NCBI GenBank assembly: GCA_020002185.1
Contig: CM034533.1
Span: forward strand, 70,900,979-70,964,978
Reading direction: 5' to 3'
Length of the DNA: 64,000 nucleotides
Source of the DNA: Paraescarpia echinospica
Lineage: Eukaryota > Annelida > Polychaeta > Sabellida > Siboglinidae
Shown: positions 1 to 12,600 of the stretch, piece by piece
How positions within the stretch are numbered: position 1 is the stretch's first letter
Layout: each line of letters starts with the position of its first letter
Position numbers and translations under genes: made by a program
Notes under the pieces: model-generated
Seen by the model: the letters and a program-made list of their open reading frames with translations, nothing else
What the model was told of the DNA's origin: nothing
The model's database searches: none

Positions 1-288
1 ACACAATTAGCCTCAGGCAGTGCTGGTACTCAAGATGCCACCCCACCCCCTGAAATTTAAAAACTTTAAACCTATGAACCATCATAATGGGCCTGCTTGT
101 ACTCCTGCAAAAGTTCTGTCACATACATTCAAAACTGACAGAGGTATGCTTTGACATACATGCATACTCTGTTTATTAATATTATGATAGCATTTATGAT
201 ACTTATTATTATTCCAAATGGCCAATGGCGAATAAGTGTAGGATGCAGAGTTCCAACCATTAATTACTATTGAGTTAAGTCAGCTTAC
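1..288 (-). other. WDSUB1: Intron 1 of WDSUB1 (partial)
   Basis: This is AT-rich sequence directly downstream of a consensus donor (GTAAGC on the minus strand, 283-288) that closes the WDSUB1 exon. No further exon is visible before the window edge. Confidence 0.7.
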
Positions 289-704
289 CTTAGTAACTTC
301 CTGGTTTCGACATCCCAAAGGCAAACAGTTTCGTCGCTGCCTCCTGTTGCTAACCTGGTGGCACGAGGGGAGAATCTGCAGACTCGAATACAATTCTTAC
401 TTGCGTGGAACAATGTGCCGACCTTGGTACCAGTCATAACATTCCACAACACACAGGTTCCGTCTGTGGAGCAAGTCGCCAAGAGATCTCCATGGGATGC
501 AAACGCACAGCAATGGATGGCATATGAGTGGCCTTGAAGTGGCGATGACGGCAACTCAGAGAAGTCAGTGAGGTTGAGAAGACGGACTGTTTTATCACCA
601 GAACACGTAGCGAGACAGTATTTGTTGAATGCAACTCCGTTCACATCACTTGTGTGCACCTTAGCCGTGTGGTGAAGAATCAGTTTCGTAGTGGGTGTCG
701 TCAT
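289..704 (-). CDS. WDSUB1: WDSUB1, first coding exon (WD40 repeats 1-3)
   Basis: The exon encodes about 139 residues starting at an ATG at 702-704 and ending at a clean donor. Three WD40 blades are visible (about residues 17-46, 59-90 and 99-135), each with the LATCS/LATGG and V.LWDV/VRLLNL strand pattern. Similarity to vertebrate WDSUB1 (WD repeat, SAM and U-box protein) is strong by recollection: LATCS.DKT.RL, DF.ELP.SPL, H.YA.HCC.F and LA.CSTDGT.VLWN all match in order. The family is a putative E3 ubiquitin ligase with SAM and U-box domains at the C-terminus, which would lie to the left of this window. The ATG is near the N-terminus expected for the family. Ortholog assignment is inferred from one exon only. 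Confidence 0.85.
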
Positions 705-2220
705 TTTGCGGAGTTTGAAGTTTCACTAAAGAGTTTTTGGTGGATTTATGTGAAATTTCTATAAAAAAATTGGTTTTGATTTGGCATTTTGCAATTTAGT
801 TTAATAAAAAATTCAGGTTTTCTTTTGGGTTATAGTAAAAATGATTGTACCGAAGTGAACACAGTAGATACTACTTTGCTACACTGTGTGTAGTCACTTC
901 GTCATCTCTGGCCGGGTGATAATACGGGAATTTAATAACGCAGTCAATGGATCTTCTTATTATAAATCGGATAGAGTTATATTAATGAAAACTAATCGTG
1001 AGTTGACAAGACAATGACATTATGACTTCCTACAGCTTGCCGGGAACAGTCAACAACACCAACAACCTAGAAAGATGTTGTTCAATACGCTCAATGTAAA
1101 CAAACTCTGGGGGTGTTTCACCATGTACCGCACCTGACCGCACATCGTCCGTCTAGCCTCAATTGTCCAGACAGCGTGATGTGGCGCCACTGTTTGTCGC
1201 ACCCAAGAACAGAACAGAACAGAACAGAAGTGGATTTATTTATCCAAACTGTACATCCAATAATAATATAACAAATTATAATATTATAATATAAAAAGGT
1301 GTACAATGAGGATGATGGAGACTCCCACCAAGACTTGAAAAGAAGACGCTACCGCGGGAGCCACACATAGTATAATTATAGTTCAGTTTCTGTTGAAAGA
1401 TTAAAATGTGTTGTCTATTAATGTAAGACATAAGCAGTAACATAAAATAAGATACATCGTCAGTGAAAAAACAGGATAAATTATTTTATTATAAGATGCA
1501 TGTTCATAGAATGTGATGTGGTAAGTAGGTAAAAGTATTTTATGATGTTTGGGTGTGGGTGACATCACTGTGGTTGATTGCGCGTATACATACAGGCATA
1601 ACAGTTAATGTAAACTGTATGTACACAGCTCAGCTATCACACTAAGGGAAATATTGTTAATTGTGTTTGGTAAACTGTATTTAAGACATAGTTTTGCAAA
1701 TGAAAGATTTGTACCGTAAATGTGAATTTTGTGTTGGTTGCGTGTATTGTGACCATGAATCATGGTATTTGTAGCTATTTTCCAATTTAAAAGGTGAGCA
1801 GGTAATTTGTTATGTATTTACTGTTGTTATGTAAAATGTCATTCACTTTCAGTAAGTTTAATTTTTTGAATAAAGAGAACATCGATCTAAAACCATCTTC
1901 CCGTTGTGACGAAATTAATGGTTACCCTGTATCATTGAATCGGGGTAACCAATGAAATTGACTCTCGAGCTAACTTATTAAATAAGAGCACATGCTTTTT
2001 CACTTTATACGAAGCATTGTATGTAACGCCACTGTATTTAATTCTTCTTTTACGTATTAGTTTTGTAACCTAGCAATTTTAGTGAATGATGTTTTTTTTT
2101 TAAATAAACTTTTTTTAGTATTTTATTTATTTATTTTATTTTATTGTATGTTCGTGGTATGTTTCAACACCAAGACCCATTCCAAATTGACATGTATTTT
2201 ATGTCGATAATGGCAATAAA
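705..2220. other. Region upstream of WDSUB1, no gene seen
   Basis: The sequence is AT-rich and should contain the WDSUB1 5' UTR and promoter. A short AACAG pentamer run is at about 1206-1231. I see no reading frame with recognisable protein similarity. Confidence 0.4.
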
Positions 2221-2221
2221 C

Positions 2222-2329
<108 letters not shown>

Positions 2330-2389
2330 ACAGATCGACGCGCGCGTGCGTACTTGTGTGTCAGGCTTGGGTTCAAATGTGAGTGAGCG

Positions 2390-2605
2390 CATTTAAATTC
2401 AAGTGTTTGAAAAGATTGAAATGCAAATACAAGTACGCTGATACATTATTGCATTTAAATGCAAATGCAAGTGTTTGAAATAATTCAAATACAAGTGTTT
2501 TGAAATATATCAATTGCAAATGCAAGCGTTTTGTAAAACTACAAATGCAAGTGTTTTGAAATGACGTAAATGCACGTGCAAATGTTTGAAAACGTTGCGT
2601 GTTCA
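2390..2605. repeat. Degenerate 26-35 bp tandem repeat
   Basis: The motif AAATGCAAGTGTTTTGAAAT recurs about six times with variable spacing and substitutions. Confidence 0.7.
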
Positions 2606-2904
2606 ATTTATATCAGTGTAGCATCTGTATATGACTCGTTTTGTTCAGACAGCGTCCGTTGATTTCTGTATCCTTCTTCAAGACATGTTATATAAACCAT
2701 TTGGAGACCACTAAAACGGTAGTATTATTTTTACATTCACTAGCCAGTAGTATAATCTCAGTGTATAACAGTTATTCCCCCCTGTTTCTAACAGTTGGTG
2801 TATGAGTGACAGTACTACTGTACAATTTTAGTATTTTACATACCAATCACCAACATGTATTTTCTATATGACATTTGGAAGCACTGCCACGGCCAAACCC
2901 TTGC

Positions 2905-3590
2905 TCCTTAATTCCCCAAAAGCTTTGGGAAAAGTAATTTGCTTGGGGGAAACTTATACGTTTTATTGATTATATATGGTGACCTTTAAAACATAAATGA
3001 CGCTGCCGTAAAAACTTTGAACGGCACCATGACAAATCTTCAATACTAGCACCTCTCAGCACCACTCTTCAACAGCACACCTCTCGAAACCACGAACAAA
3101 ATATTCAACACTTACCACCTTGAACACCGCGAAAAACTCCAACATTACTAGCCAACCTCGTCGCACGAAGTTATATTCGACAGCAGTTGAGTCTCAGGCA
3201 CAACTTTGATGAATGGTTATTGGAAATGTACAATTCCTGGTTGAAGAACGCATGCACCGCCATCCCAAAACCAAAGGGACGTCAGAAATGCCGAAACTAC
3301 GCGAACGTTTTTGTACGTCACAGTGTGTCGCGTTAGTTCCCGTCATCATAGAACGGCAACAGGTAACGAGAGACGAGTGTTTTTTCACTGCATTGTATAC
3401 AGTTTCTATGTCCGAATTATGTGTGCGTGCGTACATACGAGCGAGCGTGCGTATGTGAGCGCGTGCGTGGGTGCACGCTTCCGTTCATGTGTGCGCACGT
3501 GTGTGAGTGCGTGCGTATGTATGTTAAGATTTGTGACATATGGCTTGCAAGTACATGGTGTAGTTGAACACCAAAATTAATTGTTTATAA
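2905..3590. repeat. Dispersed repeat, copy 1
   Basis: It shares blocks in the same order with 5728-6340 and 6600-7300: the stretch around TGACCTTTAAAA, GCTGCGGTAAAAAC.TT.AACGGCAC, the GAAACCACGAA block, then ACGTCACAGTGTGT and a TG/CG-rich tract. The LINE at about 3598 begins just beyond its end, so the LINE may have inserted at its edge. Confidence 0.65.
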
Positions 3591-3597
3591 AAATGAT

Positions 3598-5728
3598 TCT
3601 CTAAAATGATGTGTATATTACCAAACCCTGTTGAAAAAAGTCGTTCCTTCAAAACAAAGAAACAAATCACGATGAATGTCATCCAGTGCTACGCACCACC
3701 GAACGACACTGATGGAGAAACCAAAGACCAGTTCTACATCAGACTACAAAGCATCCTGGAAAAGTGCCGAGATAAGGATGTGGCCATCCTTATAGGAGAT
3801 TTCAATTGCGAAGATTGAAATGGACAACAATATAACGGATAAGAAGAAATGATGGGAACCCATGGTGTTGGAGAGATGAACGAACATGGAGAGAGATTTG
3901 CGGACACATGTGCAATGAAAATTTTGTCACCGGGGGCAGCATTTTCACACACAAAAAGATACACAAGACTACGTGGGTGTCACCCGACCACGTGACGGAG
4001 AACCAGATAGATGACATCTGCATAGGCAAGATATTCAGGAGGTCACTTCAAGATGTAAGAGTGAAGAGGGGAGCTGACGTTGCATCCGACCATCACCTGC
4101 TGGTTGCTAGACTGAAACTCAAACTGAAGAAAAATTGGATGAAGACAGTAACAAAGAGACGAAAGTACAATGTCGGCCTCCTGAAAGATCCACAGACAAG
4201 AGAGGAATACAAGCTCCAAGTGCTAACAAACAAACTCCAAGTGCTACAAGAGCTGCACGATGAATAATCCGACCTGAAAAGCCGGTGGCAGAACACCAAA
4301 AAGACACTGACATCAACTTGCCAAGAAATGGTTGGCCCGAAGAAACAACAACAGAAAGATTGGATCACAGCAGAAAGCTTGCGCAGGATCCAAGTGCGGA
4401 AGGTAAAGAAATCAGCAGTAAACAACAGTCGAACAAGAGCAGCAAAGGCAAAGGCGCAGGAAGAGCATACAGAAGCCAACAGAGAAGTAAAGAAGAGTTT
4501 AAAAACAGACAAGTACAACTACATCGACAGCCTGGCAGAAGAGGCAGAGCAAATATGAGACCAACAGAGAAGTAAAGAAGGGTTTAAAAACAGACAAGTA
4601 CAACTACATCGACAGCCTGGCAGAAGAGGCAGAGCAAATATGAGACAGATGTATGACACCACCAGGAAACTATCAGGCAAGTACTGCAAACCAGAACGAC
4701 CAATTAAAGTCAAGGAAGGAAAGATCATTACGGGAACTGAACAACAGCTCAACAGATGGGCTGAACATGTTGAAGAACTTTTGAGCAGACCTGCCAAATG
4801 TAACAAGCCTACCAAGGAATGTACAAGGAGGGCCATAAAGCAGCTGAAGAATAACAAAGCAGCAGGACCGGACGAGATTCCGACAGAAGCACTCAAGGCA
4901 GATATAGACATCTCTGTGGAACTACTGTACCCTCTCTTTGGAAAGTTCTTGGAAAAGGAAGAGGTGCCATCAGACTGGAGAGAGGGATACCTCATAAAAC
5001 TCCCCAAGAAAGAAGACATCAGCAATCTGGCACTGTTTTCCCACAGCCACCAGCAGTTGCAGGAGAAGACCATTGAACTGGCAGCCATCTCCTCACAAGT
5101 GGGCCTCAACATACATAAAGGAAAGAAAAAGGTCATCAAGGTTAATACAGCCAGCACTGAGCCAGTCACAATGGAAGGGAGTGCACTTGGTGTTCTGCCA
5201 CTGGGTAGCGTCATTGACAAGAAGGGTGGCACAGACGTTAGAGCAAGGATTGGCAAGGCGAGAGGAGCATTTATACAGCTCAAGAACATCGAAGATCCGA
5301 CTGTTTAACTCCAACGTGAAGTCAGTCCTACTGTATGAAGCAGAGACATGGAGGACAACCAACACCACCATCAAGAAAGTGCAGACCTTTATCAACAACT
5401 GTCTAAGAAGAATCTTCCAGATCCGCTGGCCAGACACCATCAGTGACATTGACTTATGGAGGAGGACACACCAACTGTCTGCCGAAGATGAAATAAGAAG
5501 AAGACGATGGGGATGGATTGGTCACACGCTCCGGAAACCAGCATCAAATATCACCAGACACGCTTTGACATGGAACCCACAAGGCAGGAGAAAAAGAGGC
5601 TGTCCAAAGAATACGTGGCGACGAGACCTCCTGGCGGCTTGAAACAAAAGCCCAGAACAGAGGTCTCTGGAGAGCTGTTGTCGACGGCCTATGCACTAGG
5701 AGGAACGATGGGCATAAGTAAGTAAGTA
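3598..5728 (+). mobile_element. Non-LTR retrotransposon, 5'-truncated, internally deleted
   Basis: The element carries the C-terminal half of an endonuclease (IQCYAPPNDTDGE and ILIGDFN at about 3690-3815; ASDHHLLVAR at about 4083), a linker, the RT finger region (NNKAAGPDEIPTEALK at about 4850-4900; [14 protein letters not shown]), and the C-terminal tail (about 5300-5640, with [23 protein letters not shown] and [16 protein letters not shown]). The RT core is missing. At about 5025-5035 the text passes from KKEDISN directly to [10 protein letters not shown], removing the palm and most of the catalytic ADD box. Frames change several times and an 85-bp duplication is present, so it is dead. The 3' end carries ATAAGTAAGTAAGTAA. 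It resembles the 'craniofacial development protein 2-like' LINEs of invertebrates (RTE/Nimb-like); the clade is not certain. Confidence 0.9.
4476..4645 (+). repeat. 85-bp tandem duplication inside the LINE
   Basis: 4476-4560 and 4561-4645 are the same 85 bp with a single visible difference (AGAAGAGTTT versus AGAAGGGTTT). As 85 is not a multiple of three, the duplication also shifts the frame. Confidence 0.95.
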
Positions 5729-6340
5729 ACTACAACAACCATTACTGTCGTATTGACATCAGCTGCTGTATAACTGTATTTTGTGAAGGAAAGATCCACA
5801 ATTAAAACATTCACAATCTGGTTGTATTGGAACGGAAATGATTGAACCATCTCAAATGTCGATTACTTCTTAATGTTATAATTGAGATTGATAAAGTTCA
5901 TATTTGTTTGCAAAATGTTACTGTCAGCAGGTCCCTGTGCAAGCAAGAGTTCCGCTTGGGGGAACTAGTTCTTCTTGGAGGGAAATAATGTTGCTTGATT
6001 TTCTATCGTGACCTGTAAAATGAATTGAAGCTGCGGGGAAATGTTGGATGTGCAATCTCAGGTCATCGCACATGCGACGTAATATTTTTTAAACGACGGC
6101 GTAAGAAACGCCAAAACCACGAGGACATTGCTTTACATCACAGTGTGCTGCCTTGGTTCCTGCCATCACAAAACAGCGACACGTAACGAGAAACGCGTTT
6201 TTGTCTTTACTGTATTCTAGTCCGAATTGTGTGTGCGCGTGTGTGAGTGTGTGCGTGTGTGCGTGTGCGCGTGCTTATGGTCAGATTTGTGACATATGAC
6301 GTGAACGTAGTTGAACACCAAATTATATATAAACATTAGT
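5728..6340. repeat. Dispersed repeat, copy 2
   Basis: It starts at ACTACAACAACCATT and shares a long 5' part with copy 3 (GATAAAGTT.ATATTTGTTTGCAA at about 5890 and 6788) and the 3' TG-rich part with copies 1 and 3. Confidence 0.65.
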
Positions 6341-6599
6341 ATGTAAAATTATTTTATGCTATTCATTCAAGAGGACGCCAGTTCAAAGACCGACGTCAAC
6401 CACTGTTTTGATGACTGAGATTCAGGATAACTATGTGATGGTGAAGATTTGTTTTTTGAAGGATCACTGAATACAACTTACTTTGTGTATGACAATGTGT
6501 TCTTAATGAAACTTCAGACAAATCTGTGCTCATTAACATTACGCGACTTCAAATTATCGTTGTCATAGAAGCTCTCTCCCTTTTGTTTTTTTATACTGT

Positions 6600-7300
6600 G
6601 AATGACTACAACAAACATTGCGGTCGTGCGAACTAAAAACAGTTGCATTGACACTTGCTGCTATACAACTGTCTTTTGTGAAGGAAGGGTTGTTAGTTTA
6701 AAAATACACAATCCGGTCGCTTTGGATGAGACATGATGGAAACAACTTCAATGTCGATTACTCATTAATATTATATTTGAGTTTGATAAAGTTTATATTT
6801 GTTTGCAACATTTTATTGTCAGCAGGCATTTCTATAGCACCGTAAATTGGGGTGCGATGTTTGCATACTCATCACTGTGGAAACAAAAGGGCTTGAAGAG
6901 AACTAGTTTCGTTTGATTTTACATCGTGACCTATAAAAATTAATTGAGGCTGCGGTAAAAACGTTCAACGGCACCGGCCGTGACAAATATTCAACATAAA
7001 CAACCATCAGCACCACAAAGTAGCATCAACAGCACACCTCGAAACCGCGAAAAAAAGTCAACACTCACCACCTTAACGACCGCGAAAAATCTCCAACAAC
7101 ACCTGAACAATCCCAGGCCGAAGAACTCACCACTATCTAAAAGTCAAAATGACGCCATCTTCTCATGACGACGTAAGATTTGCCGAAACTACCCGGACGT
7201 TTCTTTACGTCACAGTGTGTTGCCTTGGTTTCTGCTATCACAAAACAACGACAGGTAAGGAGAGGCGCGTGTTTCTTTACTGTATATTTTTTATAAATAC
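6600..7300. repeat. Dispersed repeat, copy 3
   Basis: This is the most complete copy, with the 5' block (TGTCTTTTGTGAAGGAAGG), the central AACGGCACCGGCCGTGACAAAT block, and the 3' block around TTTACGTCACAGTGTGTTGC. Copies 2 and 3 lie in direct tandem about 0.88 kb apart, with an unshared stretch at about 6340-6600. Confidence 0.65.
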
Positions 7301-9152
7301 AGTGAAGTCTTCATATGCTAGTAGCTACCGTGCTATAATTATCATTCTTCACCTCTAATCTTCACTGCTGTCTTCTATCGCTACTTTTGAAATTTCTTTA
7401 AATTCCATTTAATGCACTGTTATTGTAGTCTGACTCTTCGCTTTCCGTCTCACCGTATATACTCTCTTTGGCAGTTAGCATGCCTCCATCTGCAACAAAT
7501 CCATCCATTTTACATCCACCGTCTCCGGGCCTAGTTATTCTCGCATACACACACTCACCATGTTATTGTTACTCTCCAATCCAGCACACTTTTGATTTTA
7601 TGTTCTCGCTACGATCTCTACTTTCTCCGAGCATACGTGCCCGCTTATATGTTCCGATGCACCTCTGCCTGCGATCATAGCACTCAATAGCCATTCTGCC
7701 AGTCCGCAAAGTCACCCCCTTGCTTCATCTCGCCCACTTCAACCTGATGTCCAACTCTTCAACTCTTGGTACTTGCGGTATCTTAAAAATGCGCAATATT
7801 TTGAATTGTCGCGGTACATTGTAATTGTACGGGTAACAGATAGATTGTCAGAATTTTCGTATTCGAAGCCTATATATTTATACCATCAACTTGGTGCTGT
7901 TTTCACTGTTCAGCTTATTTCTACTTTGGTATCCACTAACAGCCGTGGCGACACAGGATGCCGTGCTGGGAGTTAGGGAGGGCGAGGGGGTTCGGTTTAG
8001 GGGCGAAGGTCGTAAAGGGTTCCAAAAAAGATGTCGATGTGTTGGCAACATTTCTATCGCTTGAACTTGTTCAAAACGGCATCGCTAGCGAAAATATTCC
8101 GTTCACCAGATGGCCAACGAACGCATGCATCATCGTCTGGCAGGTCGTGTAATGCGCCATGACGAAGTAACTCACAAAGTACAGTAGACCCCTTCATGAG
8201 CGGCCATCCTTTCTGCAAAGGTATATTGAACGAACATGTTTGATGGCCGCGCTATAAGGGAACACACAGTTACTAGTCAGCCTCCTTCCTTCCACACAGG
8301 ATATCATATACAAAATATATAAATATACCAGGTATATGGATGTATGAACACGCAAATCCTGCATGGCATGTGGCTCGCATGGTTTGTTACTTGATAAATT
8401 CGTATCAAAGACTACACAACATAGGTTGAATAATAACAATATTTTCTTTTGCATAACAACATAGAAGCAATTCAACGAACAGGTCGGCGTTATGATGCCG
8501 ATGAAAACGCATAATTTTATCATGATTATGCGAGTAATGTAAAAACATCGTCCATCATCAACTATATTTAACTTAAGTATTGTGTTAACAACCAACATAT
8601 TCAAACGCGCACTAACGTATGTACGTACGTACGCATGCACGCACGCACGCAAGCACGCACCCACGAACGCATTTAGTTTTCAGCAAAACACATCATTATC
8701 TTAAAGCATAAAACTGATCTATTCACTACAATGTTATTATTTCGTCACATATCGGATAAACATAATTACCATACACATACTTCTGCATTAGTATTATAAT
8801 AGGCAATATTTAATCATTATGCATGAATATAATTATACGCGAAAGCGTGTAACATTATTGAATTACACGGGAACATAAATATTCATCATACGCACTGCCG
8901 TACAAAATTCATACATATTTAAAAAAAGTCCACAAGGCTCACATGTCATGCCACCTGCACATAGAAGAACATGTCCCAGTGGCCTACTTGGGAGACTTGG
9001 GCTATGGCCTCATATAACGTGGTCTTGTTAATGTTTTGTTTCACAACATGTTGCGCCACCACAGTTTAGTACGAAACCTAATGGGTGATCAACCTCTTTT
9101 GTCCCCACACACTCTTCCGAGATCCTAGACACGCCACTGATCGTCACTCGTA
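7301..9152. other. Intergenic / 3' region of the polycystin gene
   Basis: No recognisable protein is present. The part nearest 9152 should be 3' UTR of the minus-strand gene. A short (GTAC/GCAC)n run lies at about 8618-8660. Confidence 0.4.
8809..8814 (-). promoter_or_regulatory. Candidate poly(A) signal ATTAAA
   Basis: The minus strand reads ATTAAA about 340 bp after the polycystin stop codon. The hexamer is common by chance, so support is weak. Confidence 0.25.
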
Positions 9153-10462
9153 CTAAATATATTTACGACAAGCCATTTCTGCTGATGACTTCGGGTCGTA
9201 CTTATCAACCTTCGCCTTCAACGCCTCTTGTTCTGCCAAGAACTTCTGGTGCTGCTTCACGCTCCACCAGCCGAACCAGACGTTGAGACGACGCCAAACG
9301 AAGTCTAGGAACTCGTCTCCGCTCTTATTTAGTCGATTGATATTGAGGATCGCATCGAACCGTGCATGTATGAACATGACGCGCAGGACCGGCTGGCCGA
9401 AGACAACAAAACACATGGAAGCGAACGCGATGATCACAACTCCAGTGAGGTTCGGGTTATCGCTATCAAAACCATACTTCGGCTCGTATAAACACAGGCT
9501 ACAAATGCTCAACAGAGCCATTGAGACTTTGCTATATTCGCGGCACGTCGGTCCCATCGTCGTGACGGTGACAATGACGAAGCCCGTCACCATGGCGACT
9601 ATCCACCCGGCGATGTTCATGAGCTGTCGGAAGGCACCTCTAATGGTCTCCGACATTAGCAAGATCCGGATGTTGAGATCGAGCAACTTGAGCGTGTTCA
9701 AGCAAGCGACGTACAACTCCGCAGCGAGCGCGTACGTGATTGCTTTGTCAAGCATCGCAAGCGAGTAGAAGTTGACAAAGCCATAGTTGCCCAATCTATG
9801 TATACTCGCGCTGGCCTTCTGGACTGCCGCATGCCTGAGCGCATAGCAGACGACGGCGACGTTCGCCACGAGTATAACGCAGATCTCTACGACGAGCGAC
9901 ACTCGTGGTAACACGTGCCCCCGATGCCACTGCTGCGACATGAAGCGCATGACGCGCCACGCACGGAACATGATGAGAGCGTAGGAGACGATGGCGCAGA
10001 GCAGGAGCCCGACATCCTTGAGATTGCGCGTCAGGTACAACCGAGCCGTGTACAGCTTGAAGAACGGATCCACGACGCCGATGTCGATGAACTCAAAGAA
10101 GATAACAACGTTTGTGAAGAGGTTAGTCGCCGGGTTGAAGACGGTGAATTCGATTAGGACGACTTCCGTGTTTGCGTCAACCCAGTCGGCCTTCCTGAGT
10201 GCGACAAGAGAACTATTCCCACCGGCGATCGTGCCGTCTTTCGACAGCAGAACTACGTAGCCGCCCGACTCGTACGCCCGATGTTGACCAAACAAGGGTG
10301 GAGTACCCAGACTAGGTGGAGACTGGTAATGCCACGGGGATATGTTCTCCGCACCACCGTCGGCTTGATGCGTTACCGAAGACTGCCAAGACATGTTGTA
10401 CGAACCCTTCTCTTGTCGCGAAGCCTTCATGTGTGTCGCCCAAGGCAGAACAAAAGATTCAC
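9153..10462 (-). CDS. Polycystin-1-like, exon 22: channel core, TM7-TM11 and C-terminus
   Basis: The acceptor TTTGTTTCAG precedes 10462, and the first two bases complete a codon begun in exon 21. The 436 residues contain the end of the polycystin extracellular domain (SPW.YQS and GGYVVLL, residues about 40-75), then hydrophobic segments FTNVVIFFEFIDIGVV, GLLLCAIVSYALIMF, VEICVILVANVAVVCYAL, KAITYALAAELYVACLNTL, GWIVAMVTGFVIVTVTT and VVIIAFASMCFVVFGQPVLR. This matches the PKD_channel fold of PKD1L proteins. The cytoplasmic tail after the last helix is about 80 residues and ends KYI. I see no EF-hand and only a weak coiled-coil-like stretch (FLAEQEALKAKVDKY). Confidence 0.93.
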
Positions 10463-10749
10463 CTGAAACAAAAAGCCAATGATGTGCATAACGTGCGGCC
10501 TATGCTTATTCACTGTAGTCACCTGCCGCACATGGTAGCATCTTTATATAGGTATACCGATTCCAATTCCAGGATGTTTACGTATAGCCGAAATGAAGGG
10601 CAAACTGGCGAGCTCAAATGAAAGCGAATCGTTACAATCTGCACAATAATTTGCCCCAATGTTTATGTGCGGCAATTTACTGCGGACTACGTATGTGCAT
10701 GCATGCGCCTACGGGCACGCCTTGCATGTGTCTTTGTCTTGAATCATAC

Positions 10750-10891
10750 CAGATTGTTTGCGTTGCTGACGGATGCGTGCGGCCCCGACCAGGACGTTGA
10801 CTCCATCTTGGATGTACCTGGTGCGTTTGAAGGCGAGGCCGGGCAGTACGTGGTCATCTATGTAGTTCCACATAGCGTCGGCTGTTTGCAC
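10750..10891 (-). CDS. Polycystin-1-like, exon 21: start of the polycystin extracellular (TOP) domain
   Basis: The exon opens in phase 0 after TTACGCAG and ends one base into a codon before GTATGA. It encodes V-QTADAMWNYIDDHVLPGL, the conserved 'MW.WI...LLPGL' start of the polycystin domain, then RIRQQRK, equivalent to the RLRQ.R motif. Confidence 0.9.
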
Positions 10892-10989
10892 CTGCGTAAC
10901 ACAGAATCACAGTCACAACGGTGTCCTCCATATGCTGCACTTCACAGGGGAGACGTCAACGAGTCGAGAGCACCAATTAGTTGCCGGAT

Positions 10990-11152
10990 TAGATGGATGG
11001 ATGGATGGTGGATGGACGGACGGATGGATGGATGGACGGACGGACGGACGGACGGACGGACGGACGGACGGACGGACGGACGGACGGACGGACGGGTGGA
11101 TGTATGGACGGACGGATGAGTGGACGGACGGACAGACGGATGGATTGATCAT
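10990..11152. repeat. (GGAT)n/(GGAC)n microsatellite in intron 20
   Basis: This is a run of GGAT and GGAC tetramers with a nearly pure GGAC core. Its frames (DGRT, RPSV) are open on both strands only because of the repeat. Confidence 0.95.
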
Positions 11153-11584
11153 AGGCGTTGAAACGGGTGGAGGAGGCTTGGGGGAGCTGAGCCCCAATAA
11201 TTAGAGTGGGGGCTACGTTCCACCGATACAATGTTGTTAATGTTTTTGGTCAGCGTCAAGGGTGCATAGTGCAATTTGAGGGTCCCAAAAAAATTCAAAC
11301 ACTGCTTCGGCTCGATCTTCGGCTCACCCCACCCCTACTCCACCCCTACCCCACCCATACCCCACCACCAATATTCATTAAGTTCCGACGCCTGTGATAT
11401 ACGGGTGATCTCATACACAGAGAACATGGCCGGGCAACTGATTAAACACAATAGGCAAGATGGGGGTGTATGTTATAATAAAGCGTGAGTGCGTGCACAC
11501 GTGTTTGCGTGGATAAAACCATGATCTGTCTCCTCGAGATATCACGGCCAATACGTGGGGAACAGCTCCCATGTTAGAACATAC

Positions 11585-11859
11585 CTTGTAAAATGACCCG
11601 TTTACATTTTGCCTTCCGATAAAAATATTCTTCACGGCTAATGTCTGAAGAAACCTGTCGTGAATTTGCTGACCGCTGCAGACGACGAATAGGAGCAGCA
11701 TCACCACGACGTATATGATGATTCCCCAGAACCTGTCAGCCATATTGTTTTCTTTGGTTAGCCGTTCGATGGCTTCGTGGATCTCCGAAGGCATGGGCGG
11801 CCGGTACAGCGACGTCTTCGCAATTTTCGTCTCTCTGTGTTTTGGCAAGCTAGCTTCAT
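11585..11859 (-). CDS. Polycystin-1-like, exon 20: TM6 and linker
   Basis: It lies between the acceptor TGTCATCTCAG and the donor GTATGT. The first two bases complete an Asp codon from exon 19. A basic amphipathic segment (PPMPSEIHEAIERLTKEN) precedes one helix (FWGIIIYVVVMLLLFVVCS), then the start of the extracellular loop with an N-glycosylation sequon (NVNGS). The position and charge pattern fit TM6 of PKD1-type proteins. Confidence 0.9.
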
Positions 11860-12294
11860 CTGAGATGACAGATTGGAAATGTTGTTATAATAAAGTAGTT
11901 CAAAGCAGTATAACCATTAATCCAACATTCCTCTCAGTTTGAAAGAAAAACGTGGCATGTAATAATAATAACAATTTATGATTTTTTATAAAGCACCATT
12001 TTCAATAAAAAACTCAAAACGCTGTAAAAAAAGTTGAATATAGCATAAATGTGTGCACAGTTGCAAACAGAATGTAAATCGAGTAAAATTATGATCTATT
12101 GATTACAAGAAACGTTCGATAAGAAAAATAAATATGAATTAAAAAGAATATACTGTCTCCCTTTAACAGTTTTTATTCCACGAGATCACTATTAATGAGC
12201 GAAACTGATTTTAGGGAACAAAATCGGGCTTATGAGCTCAATCGAACGTTGGCGAAACTGTCCGATGATCTACAACATAAGTATAGACACTTAC

Positions 12295-12600
12295 CTATAT
12301 GGACAAGTTGACTAGCATCAGAGATGGGCTCGACCGGCTGATGGAAGATCAGCGTGAAGATGCCAACAATGGCGGTGATCTTGAAGGGTTGTGAGACTCC
12401 GACGAGCTGGAGAACTGTCGACAAGTAATTAATCATCCAGTCGAGGCTCGTCGTGTAGCCGTAGGTAAGCCCGTACATAATGATTACATACGACGATGAG
12501 ATGCACAAGCACCCGACCAGAGCCCAGCCGATGAAGACGAACCACCAGGGCAAACTGGGAGGAAACGACAGCATCAGTAGCGTTGTTTTCACCGTCTCAT
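12295..12600 (-). CDS. Polycystin-1-like, exon 19: TM4 and TM5
   Basis: It encodes SLPWWFVFIGWALVGCLCIS, the family's (F/L)PWW...AW motif that opens TM4, then VSQPFKITAIVGIFTLIFH for TM5. The donor is GTAAGTG and the acceptor CATGTTAG. The acceptor requires one base from the preceding exon, which does not match the two bases left by exon 18. Confidence 0.88.

Noticed and set aside
8194..8664. 156-codon minus-strand frame downstream of the polycystin stop
   Set aside because: The composition is like non-coding DNA, partly from a GTAC/GCAC repeat, with no domain. It probably lies in the 3' region.
10913..11231. Several frames of 80-150 codons (DGRT.., SVRP..)
   Set aside because: They come from the GGAC/GGAT tetramer repeat in intron 20.
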